From assembly GCA_003339415.1 (NCBI GenBank), contig PDHQ01000093.1, positions 57,933-121,932 of the forward strand: a DNA stretch of 64,000 nucleotides, written 5' to 3'. This document shows, in pieces, positions 1 to 11,200 of the stretch. Source of the DNA: Ophiocordyceps camponoti-saundersi (nom. inval.) (taxonomy: Eukaryota > Ascomycota > Sordariomycetes > Hypocreales > Ophiocordycipitaceae). Both the position numbers and the translations under genes were made by a program. Positions within the stretch are counted from its first letter, which is position 1. Every line of letters begins with the position of its first letter. Under the pieces are notes generated by a model. The model saw only the letters and a list, made by a program, of their open reading frames with translations, ran no database searches and was not told the origin of the DNA.

Positions 1-62
1 TTTGGCTCCGGACAGTGGGCGAGCGAAACGGCAATGAGAAGCGCAATAACAGCAGCTTTCAT
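1..62 (-). CDS. N-terminus of a secreted protein, cut by window edge
   Basis: Only the first 20 codons are inside the window; the ATG is the complement of positions 60-62 and the gene runs leftward off the end. The visible peptide begins M-K-A-A-V-I-A-L-L-I-A-V-S-L-A-H-C, which has the charged start, hydrophobic core and small residues before a cleavage site typical of a fungal secretion signal. Nothing is known of the mature protein. It shares strand and secretory character with the next two genes. An exon this short could be a chance match, so the call rests only on signal-peptide quality. Confidence 0.5.
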   Translation of the reverse strand, partial: MKAAVIALLIAVSLAHCPEP

Positions 63-1268
63 GATGAAGATTTATGAATGTACAGCCTGTGTGTAAGTTG
101 TGTGGCTGTATGCACGTGTGCGTGTGCTTGTCTGTCTGTGTATGTATGCCGTACGTTTGTAGCTTGTATGTGCGTGAATGAGCACTCAGAAGATGAGGAT
201 AATGATAAAGATGCCGAAACTGTTGAAACAACACATCCTCCTGTTTATTTATGTATCCCAGCACCCCGTCTATCGCCGCTAATCGTCCTGCTTAGGCGAG
301 GTTTTCAACCGACCAGATTCTAGTAAGATTACTCCGTCCATTACCCATGTTTCATCCTATAGCAAGATGGTGGACTCCTCATTAGCAACTTATGTACGCC
401 TTTAGTACCCTGGTTGTATTGTGGTCATGGACTGGATCCCCCGTCAGTTTCATTGACCGGCAGAGAGGGTTCTGGATTATACTGAGTCTTCGTCTTTCGT
501 TCCGCTTATGACGATGATTATTAGAAGCATGGAACACATGACGGAGAAGACTGAGACCTCAGTGGAACTGGAGACTAAATCTTGCGCTTACTTTGGCAGT
601 CCGAACACAAAAGATGACAAACACTGTGACAAAGCGTTGTGACTATCTTACCAGAAGGCTCCAACTTCAACGAGTCCGGGGACGACTATGTGCATTTGGC
701 AATTTAAGGTGCCAAATGCGACTGAGATACAGTGAGCTTGTGTCAAACAGGGTACATAATGGAGTCACTGCTGACGAGCGTATGAGAAAAAGTATTGAGC
801 CGGAATGTCAAACTGACAACAAGCCAAGTTCAGTATCAAGTGCGATCCTCTACCATTTTTTCTATGATGACAATGAGGTTCTTTTGCCAATTCTATACGA
901 TCGAAGCAGAAAAATAAGATACTGTCAGCGGACATGAACCGTTAGAGGGTCAACGCTCTCATCAAGTCGACGAATCATGACCAAACACCTGGCTCAAAGA
1001 CACTTGGCGTGACTTCGGCATCAACAACATCAATTATCAAAAAGGTACAAGAAGGCAAGAAAATGCTTGACAAAGCGAAAGACCCGGCAAGGCGCTCGGG
1101 TTGTCCACGGCCATATACAGACGCCCTCCACATGCTTCACTTTTTGTTCTTCCACTTGGAGCCGGTAAATGTTGGCTCATCATCTGCCTCCGATCCTCAC
1201 GCTTACACGCGGTAGCACTTGAAACGGTCCTTCTCAAGGAAGCCACCCTGCAAAGATGAGGTCAGTTG
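63..1268. other. Intergenic, no convincing gene
   Basis: About 1.2 kb of normal-composition DNA. A 114-codon open frame at 593-937 (+) has no recognisable domain, signal peptide or intron signals and probably arises by chance. Positions 80-175 are GT-rich with scattered TG/TA steps, like decayed microsatellite. This stretch would hold the promoter of the truncated leftward gene and the 3' end of the Gly/Tyr-rich gene. Confidence 0.5.
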
Positions 1269-2303
1269 TCATTCTTGCTCTTCAGGAGAGAAATGGGGAA
1301 GGGCTTCACTCACAAACTTGTGCCCCTTGTCGCAGCAGAACCACTCGCCACCCTCGCAGCTCTTGAAGTTGTCGCCAAAGATGCCCAATACCTTGGACTC
1401 CTTGTCGCAGCAGTAGCGCTCACGGTGGCAGACGCCGCCATATCCACCGTCCTTGAAGCCGTACTCGCCTCCGTAGCCATAACCGCCCTTGCCGCCATAG
1501 CCATAGCCACCATAGCCGTAGCCACCCTTGCCGCCATAGCCATAGCCCTCAAGGTCGTAGCCGTAACCGCCCTTGCCGCCATAGCCATAGCCGCCCTTGC
1601 CGCCGTAGCCATAGCCACCGTAGCCTCCCTTGCCGTAGCCACCGTAACCATAGCCACCGTAGCCCTCCTTGCCGTAGCCACCGTAGCCGTAGCCACCATA
1701 GCCACCCTTGCCATAGCCGCCGTAGCCATAGTCGCCGCCGTAGCCGTAGCCACCGTAGCCGCCCTTGCCGTACAGCTCGCCCTTGAAGTAGTCGCCCTTG
1801 TAGCCCTTGAAATATTCGCCGCCGTAGAAGCCCTTCTTGAAGGAGTCACCGTAGTAGTAGCCGCGGTTGTAGTAGTCGTCCTTGAAGAAGGCCACGCCGT
1901 AGTTGTCGTCGTAGTAGTAGTCGTTGCCGTAGTAGTAGTCATCGTAGAACTTGCCACCACGGAAGTAACCCCGACGACCGCCACGGCCGTGGCCGATGCC
2001 GCGTCCGCCGAAGCCACGTCCGCCGAAGCCGCGTCCACCGAAGCCACGTCCACCGAAGCCCTTGCCACCGAAGCCGCCCCGGCCGTGACCGCCGTGGTTC
2101 TCGAAACCAGCTCCGTGGCCGTTGCCGCCAATGCCGACGCCAACACCGACTCCTACAAGGCCACCCTTGTTACCGCCGCCGAGAAGGCCACCACCCTTGT
2201 TGCTGCTTCCGCCGCCGAGGATACCACCGCTGCCGCCGAGGACACCGGTAGACTCGGTGGCCATAGCTGACGCCGCGAGGGCGAGAACAGTGGCGAACTT
2301 CAT
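1269..2303 (-). CDS. Secreted glycine/tyrosine-rich repeat protein with a six-cysteine C-terminal tail
   Basis: 344 residues in one uninterrupted exon. Residues 1-16 form a signal peptide (M-K-F-A-T-V-L-A-L-A-A-S-A-M-A). Then come a Gly-rich segment (about 20-75), an array of G-F-G-G-R repeats (about 75-110), a Tyr/Asp/Lys-rich middle (about 115-190, with Y-Y-Y clusters), and a long run of G-Y-G-G-Y-G-K type repeats (about 190-290). The end is a compact cysteine module, C-x5-CC-x16-C-x6-CC, at residues 292-324. The opposite strand is also open, but it lacks a signal peptide and reads as Ala/Val low complexity, so minus is chosen. The family is unknown to me; the composition suggests a cell-wall, adhesive or structural matrix protein whose tyrosines could be cross-linked (inference). 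The module is not a full hydrophobin, which needs eight cysteines. Confidence 0.85.
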   Translation of the reverse strand: MKFATVLALAASAMATESTGVLGGSGGILGGGSSNKGGGLLGGGNKGGLVGVGVGVGIGGNGHGAGFENHGGHGRGGFGGKGFGGRGFGGRGFGGRGFGGRGIGHGRGGRRGYFRGGKFYDDYYYGNDYYYDDNYGVAFFKDDYYNRGYYYGDSFKKGFYGGEYFKGYKGDYFKGELYGKGGYGGYGYGGDYGYGGYGKGGYGGYGYGGYGKEGYGGYGYGGYGKGGYGGYGYGGKGGYGYGGKGGYGYDLEGYGYGGKGGYGYGGYGYGGKGGYGYGGEYGFKDGGYGGVCHRERYCCDKESKVLGIFGDNFKSCEGGEWFCCDKGHKFVSEALPHFSPEEQE

Positions 2304-3578
2304 GATGGTGGTGGTGGTGAGGGAAGAGAAGAAGATAAAGAATGTAATGAAGGTCGTGGACAGTATGGTCCAAAAGAAAATCTCACAAGAGAAGAGGAAA
2401 GAAGAGCAAACGAGTGTCTTTGCCTGGAGATCGAGTTGAGGCTGATGCTGGAAGAAAGGCTCTGTTCGAGGCGATACAGCTGCATCTTTATAGACGGTGG
2501 TTGACAGTCAAACAGTCTCCTTTACTCGATCGAATTTTTTTCTTCCTTGATTTTTCTTGTCTCCTGAGTTTTCTTTCCTTTTCTCCGTCTAATGACAGAT
2601 CCTCTCAGCCTCAGTCCGTTTCTCGCCCGGTCCTGTCCAGGCCCTCCAGGTCAGCTGCCGGGGGCCCATCTTTGCAAGGATGAACCAGATGCTAGCGTCT
2701 TGCGCTTGTTTCTTGGCCCTTCAATGTCCACAGTTGCTCATGTTGCTGGCCAAGTGTGAGTATCAAGTTGCGGATGCCATGATGTCACTCAACTTTTGAC
2801 AGTGGTCTGTCAGTATTTTTCCTTCTCACTACCCTTCCTATCCATCGTCAGTCCGAAGCCCCCATGAGCCTGCGATCGATCCCGAAGGTCCATCATCGCT
2901 GCCTCATCGTTTCCAGAATCTGCCGGCAGTCAAGCTCGAGTCCACCCAGTTCAGACGCAAGCCCATGCAAGGAACGTCAGTCAACTCAGGGACCGTAAGC
3001 ATATAGCGTCTCTCGCTCCGGTCCGTCGCTGCCGATCCGCTAGTGCCGGCCCGTATGTAGCCTCAGACTGCAGCTGGTAAGATTATTGCCGGAGCAGGCG
3101 ATGCAAGGGACGGGTGGCAGAGGGCAGGTAAGGGGAGATGGTAAAAGGGAATATACCAGAATAGAACGGGCAGTAAGTTTTTCGTGTTGGACCGAGACAG
3201 ACGAGGCAGGCTACTCTTTCACCGTCATGGAACAGAGCAGCAAAGAAAGCACGGGTAAGACACGGAGTGACAACTCGAAACCCAAGAGAGAAACAACAAG
3301 CAGGAAACACATCTGTTCAGACACAGCTTCATCCGCTAGCCCTGCGGTGCCTGCAGTAGAGCCGTAGCTCATCATCTCCTCAACCCTCTCTCTTCCACAT
3401 CTTTGCCCCCCCCCCCCTTTTCTCCTCTCAGCCGGCACCGTCTTCGTTCAGAGAGATACGAGCTTGCATCCCGGGACTAGGTGACGTCCTAGGCCCCAAA
3501 TAGCTGAGCTGAAAGGACATGATGGCCTTATTGCTTTTGTAGTGCCATTCGTGTGTAAGACGATGACATGTCTTGGCA
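2304..3578. other. Intergenic, promoter side of the Gly/Tyr-rich gene
   Basis: No gene supported. Immediately upstream of the minus-strand start is a CCA-rich 5' leader (a GGTGGT run on the plus strand, 2305-2320), then a TATA-like site at 2486-2492. A poly-C run of about a dozen bases lies near 3407-3418. Small open frames at 3083-3438 on both strands overlap each other and show no domain or composition bias. Confidence 0.5.
2486..2492 (-). promoter_or_regulatory. TATA-like box for the Gly/Tyr-rich gene
   Basis: On the minus strand this reads TATAAAG, about 183 bases upstream of the ATG at 2303. It is the only clean TATA match close to that start. Transcription would begin roughly 30 bases downstream, leaving a 5' leader of about 150 nt, acceptable for a filamentous fungus. 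The assignment is by motif and position only. Confidence 0.35.
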
Positions 3579-4781
3579 TCAGTCAATTATTGGTGACCCT
3601 CCGGAAGCCTCGATAGCTGCGATTCCTCGTCGGGGTAAAGTCTCCCCGTACTTGCTACTCCAGCTCCCGGCAACCGTTTCCTCGTAACAAGACTCTTCGG
3701 CGCACCTTGGCGGCTGCGCGCAACGGCATGCCGCTATCAGCTCGTCGTGACTGCAGCCGAGGCTCGCCGCGTCCTTGAAGATGACGGGAAATGACTCGAC
3801 AGAATTGATATGCCTGTCGACAGTCGTGCGACTGCTCCAGCTGTATCCGGAATCCCACGAGGCATGCTGGTCTAGCACTGCCTTGCAAAAGTCCATCACA
3901 TGGCTGCCCAGCACCCACTCGAGACTAAGATAGCACCTCGCCTGCCTGCACGGCCTGACTTCTGAGTGATGCTCTAACCGGTAATGCTCCGGCTGTGTGC
4001 ATCGACAGGCCTTGAGCTGCTTCGCAAAGTCGCATCTCCGGTCGAAGCCCAAGCCTTCGATGCCAAAGCCGTCAATGGCGTGGGCCAGGCCGGCCAACAT
4101 GTCTCGGCAGACGCGCCCCGTAGCCTCGCCCAGCAACATGTCGATGGAAGCGTAGCACAGGTCATTGTGGCATCCTGGGAATTGCCATTTTCGGTGTTTC
4201 GGCAACGAGCACGCACATGCCAGGCGAACCTCGTGGAAGTTGAGACAGGCACGTCCGCCGTCGCGCATGAGTAGTGACATTGGGAAGGTGAACGACTTGT
4301 TCAGGTTATTGCCCGGCGTCAGCAAGTACTTGTCGTCGAGCGTGCCCGTGAAGCAGAAGTCGGACATGGCATTTGGCCCGCCCAGCTTGGCCTCCATGGC
4401 CGCACGGCAGTCCTCGGCTGCGCATACGCGCCCCTGAGCAACGCATTCACAGCCGGAAGCCAGTGTGTTGTGACGGCTCCCCTCTGGAGCGGCTGTCAGC
4501 GGGCACCTGTAGGCAAAGTATTCCTTGAATTCGCCATCAGCTAGTGGTGAAAGTTCCATAGCCTCTTCGGACGATGAGAGTCGTTTTCTCTGATGGCAGA
4601 ACCGCTCCATCGAAGGCCAGTGCGAGTGGAAGGACAGTAATAGGGCCACGAAACAAGAGTCTGAGCTACATTTTCTTCGTTCCGGCAGAAGCTCTGAGTC
4701 GTTGAGGCCTCTATGCGCTGCTGACCTGCGTTGGACTGAAGCTGCGGCAATCGCGGTAACCAATATGAGGAGGCGTCTCAT
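3579..4781 (-). CDS. Secreted cysteine-rich protein built of degenerate repeats
   Basis: 400 residues, one exon. The ATG at 4781 opens a good signal peptide (M-R-R-L-L-I-L-V-T-A-I-A-A-A-S). The mature part carries at least four degenerate modules of the form C-x-C-x(5-20)-C-x4-C-(Y)-x(15-20)-FC. Examples are A-C-A-C-S-L-P, K-A-C-R-C-T-Q-P and A-A-C-R-C-A-Q-P-P, each followed by a paired cysteine such as D-L-C-Y, A-R-C-Y or E-S-C-Y, then F-C or V-C. A shorter version sits near the N-terminus (K-C-S-S-D-S-C-F). Even cysteine spacing suggests disulfide-bonded repeat domains in an extracellular protein. I do not recognise the family; it has some look of CFEM-like or effector proteins but lacks a clear eight-cysteine CFEM pattern. 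No enzyme motif is visible. There is no transmembrane segment or obvious GPI tail. Confidence 0.8.
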   Translation of the reverse strand: MRRLLILVTAIAAASVQRRSAAHRGLNDSELLPERRKCSSDSCFVALLLSFHSHWPSMERFCHQRKRLSSSEEAMELSPLADGEFKEYFAYRCPLTAAPEGSRHNTLASGCECVAQGRVCAAEDCRAAMEAKLGGPNAMSDFCFTGTLDDKYLLTPGNNLNKSFTFPMSLLMRDGGRACLNFHEVRLACACSLPKHRKWQFPGCHNDLCYASIDMLLGEATGRVCRDMLAGLAHAIDGFGIEGLGFDRRCDFAKQLKACRCTQPEHYRLEHHSEVRPCRQARCYLSLEWVLGSHVMDFCKAVLDQHASWDSGYSWSSRTTVDRHINSVESFPVIFKDAASLGCSHDELIAACRCAQPPRCAEESCYEETVAGSWSSKYGETLPRRGIAAIEASGGSPIID

Positions 4782-5383
4782 CGTTGAGAGCGATTAGACA
4801 GTCCTGACTCCTACACGTTCAAGGCAACCCACCCAAGGAATATAGGTATGTAATGACGGACGAATATGGACTTCAACAACAAGAGCAGCCTTTCTTCATC
4901 TTATAATTTGACATACGTACGTACGTACACACGGGCGTACCGTACCATCTTACGCGAATGAAGTGTACATAGCCTGAATGTATGTAATAGCAATGATCCA
5001 GAGGGCTGGCCTTGTTCTTACCAAGAGACGAGTTCTCCACAGCATATTAGGCTTTCCATCAATATAAGAGCGGAGATCACGATGCTTGCTAATGCCCAGT
5101 GGCAACAATGAAGAATCGATGCAACATCACAGGAACGTGCTCTTGCTTGCTCTCAGAAGAATTCTTTTCTGTACGAATGTCTGCAGAATTCCGTCTGTAT
5201 CTATCCGTACATATGTATGTACATACTATGAAGGACAGAACGGAAGCAACTGAAGGTGAACCTCCGCCAGAGATAGCGACTTGGTGCTCTCAGAAGCCAT
5301 ACATACATACATACATCTACACAAGAGGCCAAGTTTATACAGATTCTATGCACATACATACATACGATACATATCTGCTGCAT

Positions 5384-5412
5384 GAAGCTGAAGCTGAAGC
5401 TGAAGCTGAAGC
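5384..5412 (+). repeat. GAAGCT hexanucleotide microsatellite
   Basis: About five near-perfect tandem copies of GAAGCT/CTGAAG, uninterrupted until a GCGGAT variant. It would encode alternating Glu-Ala on the plus strand, but nothing indicates it is translated. Confidence 0.8.
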
Positions 5413-5650
5413 GGATGCCGAGATACCGAGCCAGAGGGCCGTGGGTTACACGGTCCACGAGCATATGTATATATGTATGAACTGCAAATATATAGGTAGA
5501 TATCAGAGGGCGTCGCAGTCCGTCGTTTTCCACCCATTGTATGTACTAGGGGGGTCTCAAAAGCGAATCCTCTAGTATACCGTCCGGCAATGAAGTCAGC
5601 GGCGATTCAATACCTTGGCCGATAAGATAAGATTAAGTTCCCGATCAAAG

Positions 5651-5655
5651 GCCAC
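5651..5655 (+). repeat. Target-site duplication, left copy (GCCAC)
   Basis: The five bases immediately before the 5' LTR are GCCAC and recur exactly after the 3' LTR at 14415-14419. A 5-bp duplication is the expected integration scar of Ty3/Gypsy elements and fixes the element limits. Confidence 0.9.
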
Positions 5656-5781
5656 TGTGGCCATAGGCCACGTGACCATAGCACGTAATATATATATAAT
5701 ATATATATCCTAGCTTAGCTATATAAGGTTCTCCTAGAGAATATATTATTATTATACTATTATACTATCGTGCCCCTAATA
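5656..5781 (+). repeat. 5' LTR of Gypsy element 1 (126 bp)
   Basis: It aligns without gaps to 14289-14414, and both copies are exactly 126 bp. It begins TGTGGCCATA and ends ...CCTAATA, where the 3' copy has ...CCCAACA. Differences between the two copies are almost all C-to-T at CpA or G-to-A at TpG, the RIP signature. Confidence 0.92.
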
Positions 5782-5879
5782 GATTAGTAGTAATCCTACT
5801 AACGTTCGTATACCCCGGGGAGCCCCCTATTCCCCCTACCTAACCCTCTCTTCCCGTTTATTATAACTATCCTTATCGG

Positions 5880-7850
5880 AGATAGATCGTTAAGAATACG
5901 TATAATAGTAGTAGCTATTAGCGGCCCTATACCGCCGCTACTTAATATACTATATTTATAAGCGAGATAATTATAACTACTCCTTAGTATATTATTATAA
6001 TACGGTACTAAGCTTTACGAAATAGTTACCGAAGATAACTATACTAAGATCGCTAAAATCTCTACTTAATTCCTCGGACTAGACCCCGACTATTAGCTAG
6101 TTAAGTAAGCGACCTCCCTCGTAGCGTTAAGGCGGGTAGTTACGTTTTAGAAAAAATAAGCCCGGTACTTACTTTATAATATCTTTCCCTACGATATATT
6201 AGCTTAATACTTACGGATATTAAGTATAACTATTAGTAATATACTTTAAGATATAACTAAGGCTATAAATTTTACTTAAGCTTACTTACCGTTATTTACC
6301 TCCTCCTTATTCTATTTATAGCTATCGGAAAAACCTAACTTATTACGCTTAGAGTTACTTATATTATATCTTATAAACGCTATAAAATAATTTTATATTA
6401 ATACTAAACTTTAGTATACGCTATTATTATTCCTTAAACGTATATAAAAAGTAAAATAAGTTAAGATATCTACTAGCTTACCTAGAGACTACGCCGGAGG
6501 CTCTAAACCTACTCTAAGTACTACGCTTATATTAGACTTATTAAATACCTTAGAGATATTACTTACTACTAATCTTACTATATAGATAATTACTTATATA
6601 TTTAGGGAAAATAACTAAGATATAATATCCCTAATAGTAAAAGCTATTTATAATATCTATAATAACTTACGATTTACCCCGGGTATATTAGCCGGAGGCG
6701 TTATAACTACCTTATACTTAACGGATATTAGCTTTTTTAACTTAGATAAGAGAGATCTTACTAATATTAATATATTATTAAATAGTAAGTTAATTACTTA
6801 TATATATATATTTATATTTAGTAATAAGCTCTAATACCTTATAAGAACCTATAGTAAGATCCTAGTATATAAAATATAAACTTAATATTTATAAAGATTA
6901 GCTTTTATTTAGTATACTTAGATCTTATCTAAAAAGATATAATAAGCGCTAAAAAAGAGTATTATTAAAGATATCGTTATTAAGTTATATAATTATTTTA
7001 AGCCCTATTACGGTAACGCTATAATATAATTTTAATAAGCACGCTTTAAGCTTATTAATATCTATTATAGCTAAGATATTTACGTATTTATTTAATAAAT
7101 TATCCGTAATATTAGGACTTATAATTATAATATTTAGGGCTAGCTACGCGTAGTATATTAGGTATTCGATAAAGTACTCTAAGGAGTAATAGACGAACTT
7201 AGCGAATATATAACTATCGATAGCTTCTTCTAGTTTATCTAAGTTAAGGACTTAGCTATCTAATAATAGGTATTAGAGAAATACCGCGGTACGCTAAATA
7301 TTCTACTAATATTATAATAAAGCTAAGGCTTATATAACGCTTTACCCTAATTTAGGCTTACTCTTAAACTTTTTAGACTAGACTAATAAGGGCTACTACC
7401 TAGTAGAGGTTAAGATAAACGCGGTTACGGGGGCCGGGGCCTTTATAACGTAAACTAAGAGTATAGCTATAACTTATAAGGGTATAGCTATAACTTACTA
7501 TATAGTTATAGCTATAAGCTTAATCTATATTACGGAGTAAATTATAGTAGAGGTAATAGCTACCGCCCGCCCTATAATAGAGGTAATAGCTATAGTAATA
7601 GCTATAGCCGAGGTAACTACTAAAACCTACCTCGTCCTTATAATAGCCTTAATTATTAGCTCTTACCTAACTAAACGCCGTACTAAAGCGGCCGTAACTT
7701 ATTCCGAGAGGTACCCTTACCGGCACTAGTAGGATAAGTACCTCGTGCCGGCATAGCACTACTACTAGCTAGTATATAATAACGAATAGTATAATATAGG
7801 GGGTTTACGGAAAACGCGCCTAATAACTCGAACTAGCACGAAAAGATAAA
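5880..7850 (+). pseudogene. gag-like region of element 1
   Basis: Plus-strand frames between the 5' LTR and the protease segment can be followed if TAA/TAG are taken as mutated Gln/Trp. Near 7440-7640 the translation becomes low-complexity and rich in Gly, Tyr, Asn, Ser and Arg (runs such as R-G-N-S-Y), consistent with a nucleic-acid-binding nucleocapsid tail. I did not find an intact CCHC knuckle, which could be lost by mutation or absent. The identification rests mainly on position before pol. Boundaries are approximate. Confidence 0.5.
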
Positions 7851-8299
7851 CGAGTAGCTTAACTAGTAAGAGTAGCTAAAAGATTATAATAGCTACTAAG
7901 ACGCTTATAGCGCCCCTAATATATACGATTATAATAAATAAGCGTACTATATAGAAATATCTAGCTTCCCTTATAACTTATAAACCGGGGAGCTATAAGA
8001 CTAGATAAATACCTTACCTAAACCTAATAATACCGGTAATATTTATTATATTACTACTAAACCCTAATATACTTACGTATATCGTATATATAACTTCGTT
8101 ATATTTAGCTATAATAAACTTTTCCGCTACCTACGGGTATTATATATAACGAATAATAGATTATAAGTATTCTTCGCTACTATAATAGAATAAGGTTAGA
8201 AAATACCCTAATTATCTACTTTAGCGACTAATAAACTCCGCATTTGCGAATCTAATACTATACCCCTTATAAGACTAAGGTAATAAACCTACCTTAAGC

Positions 8300-11200
8300 T
8301 TTAGATCTGCCTAGACCTATCCTAGCTATATACGATATTAGACATCTACGCTAATATAAGTTATAATATTACGATAGTAGACCGCTTATAAATTACGATA
8401 TTTTATCCTAAGCTAACTATTTACTTCTAAATATAACTATATACTGTACGCGGTATTAGATTAGATATATATAGCATAAGGGAATACGTAATATTACTTA
8501 TAAACTTTATTAAGTAAGATATATCCGGTATCGATATAGTCGCTTACTTTACCGCGAAAATTATACTTATAGATAACTTTCGCGCTAATATACTAATCGG
8601 AATAAATATCCTTAAACTATAAGGAGTTAATATTATTAACTTATAGGGATATACTATCTTCTAATACTACGGCGTGCGGGTTCGTATAATATTATAGCAC
8701 TTAGGCCTAGCTTAGCTATATATCTTCTACGTTACTATAAGATAAGAAATATTAATCGCCCTAGGTTTTATATATAAAGTATAAATAATTTATTATATAT
8801 TACTACTATATAAGTATATCTTTAAGCTTATCGCTATACCTAGCTTTAGAAGCTATACCTTACTTACTAATAGCGATACTAAGCAAGCTATTATAATAAA
8901 TATAACTACTAGATATATTATACTTGCGAAGTACTAGCTTATTAGCTACTTATATCGCCTAGATATAGCTATATATAAATACGAGATCTCGCCGGAGAAC
9001 GCACTAACGGTAGCTAACCTCGCCGCTAAGGACCTAGAAAAGCTAGAATAATACCTATTTACCCCTTATAAAAACGATAAGGTCCTAACTTATATTACGG
9101 GAGTCTCTATCTATATAAGGCTAGGTACGGATAATACCGAACGCCTATCTTAACTCGTTACGTAATATATAGACGTTTTTTATAATAAGGGATTCGCCGC
9201 GTATAATAAAGATAAGATACTACGAGTATAGCTTATCCTAAACTAGTATATACTTATTCTAAAGAAATATAAAGTATATCCTCTCGGACTTACGGAATAA
9301 GAAATTATACGGATTACCCTTAGTAAGCTAGAAGCTATAAGTAAGGTTTTTCGTATATAAGATTAAGTGCCCTTCGCCCTGCTTATATTTATAATTTAGT
9401 AAGGGATACTTTCTAAAGGATATATAGTTATTAACGCTCGACCTTTTAATAAAATATACTTATAAGACTAATATCTAATATATAACTAAGATAAGATATA
9501 AGCTAAATTAGCGCACGCTACTTATATTATTATAATAAACGCTATAAGTTTCTATTACTAGTAGAAAATATACTTAGATTTAAGATAGGGCTTTACTATT
9601 ACTATAACCGATAGATAATATATATTTAATATACTTATTATAAGCTATCGTAACTATAATATATATATATAATAATAAGTTAACTATATCCTATAATATA
9701 CTACTATAAACGCTTATTATAATAATATCGTTATCTTATCTATTAGTATCGATTAATATCTATAAGACCTTAAACTTATCTTCTAGCGCCTTCGTAACTC
9801 GAATATTAATATCAGACCTAGTAAGTTATTCGTAGGATACGATACTATTATAATACTTAGTTAGATATACGATAGTTACGGACTATATACGCTAGAAAAG
9901 AAACTCGAAGCTATATATAAACTTATCTTCCTTAAGTTAATAAAAAACTTAGAGTACTTTCTTAGCTTTATAAGTAGCCTAAGATACTATATACTACGAT
10001 ACGCTATAATTATAAAACCGCTATAATAACGGAAAACTAAGCTTTAGCGTTATTACCGCGCTATTAAGTAGGCTAATAACTATATTATAAAAGGCGGCAT
10101 AAAGAAAATAAGGACCGCGATTATTAATATCGCTATCCTATCTACGGCTAAGCTCCGCGTATTTAATAAGATAAAGATAGTACTAATAAATTACACGGTA
10201 CTAATATTCTTCGCTACGAAGCGTATTCTTTTTATAAACTTTAATATATCTTACGATAATATTAGCGTTATAGTTTATTATATTAATAACGCTATAATTA
10301 ATTCTCTTAAGATAGATAGATTAATTATAAAATACCTACTTATTAAATTAATATAGCTAGTAGCGTTCTTATTACGATACCTCGTACCGGCCGAGAAAAA
10401 ATACTAATTTACGAAGCTAAAGATAGCGGGATATATATAAACACTCTCTAAGTACCGTATATAAATTAATATAATAGAGTGCCTATTAATAATTTATTTT
10501 ATAAACTACGTATTTATCGTATCTATATACTAATAAATAAATATCGCTAATATTATAGCTAAGTTAGCTATAAACCGTAAGCTTCTAAGGGGTATAGAAT
10601 ACGTTAGTCGCTTCGATATAAGACTAATTTATAAAAGCGGTCGCATATATATTATCCTAGACGCACTAAGTCGGCTCCTAGCTAAATACCTACCGCTATT
10701 AACTACTACGCTTAGGTAACTAAATCTTCTCCTTAACGATAAACCCGATAATTAAATCTAAATTATAACCCCGTAAGGCGACTTATATTAAACGATAATA
10801 ATACTAAGACCTATACTACTAGCTACTATATTCTATAAGACCGGCTAATTTATAATATATATAATTACTATATCTAATAACCTTAAGTAGTAATTCCTAG
10901 AAAGATATTAGAATAACCTAGTATATAAAAGTATTCTAGAGATAATTACTAATAACGATACCCTATAGCCGGTAGATAAGGCCGCCTTACTATTCTATAC
11001 TAAGATAGATAGTATACTTTAGTACTAAACCTCTAACGCCGCACCCCGACTATATATCTTAATATTATATATATAATATATCCTTTCTATAATCTATAAC
11101 GATAATTATATAGGATACGATTACTTCGTAAACTAACTTTAGCCCTTCTTTATCCGCTATAATCGTCGCCTACTACGATAGTACCTTTAAATATACCTAA

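Larger units (their letters stand above)
4782..5655. other. Intergenic with simple repeats, ending at the retroelement insertion
   Basis: Positions 4782-4900 are the upstream region of the cysteine-rich gene. The rest carries microsatellite-like tracts: GTAC repeats around 4913-4927, CATA repeats around 5299-5315 and 5350-5365, and a GAAGCT hexamer run at about 5384-5412. An open frame spanning 5099-5575 is fed by these repeats and is not supported as a gene. CpA and TpG are still common here, so this flank escaped RIP. Confidence 0.55.

Noticed and set aside
593..937. 114-codon ORF
   Set aside because: No recognisable family, signal peptide or intron context; could be chance in 1.2 kb of intergenic DNA.
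1266..2270. 334-codon plus-strand ORF opposite the Gly/Tyr-rich gene
   Set aside because: Ala/Val low complexity caused by the antisense of Gly/Tyr codons; no signal peptide, and the minus frame has clear organisation.
5099..5575. 158-codon ORF
   Set aside because: Built from CATA and GAAGCT microsatellites; no domain, and the opposite strand is equally open.
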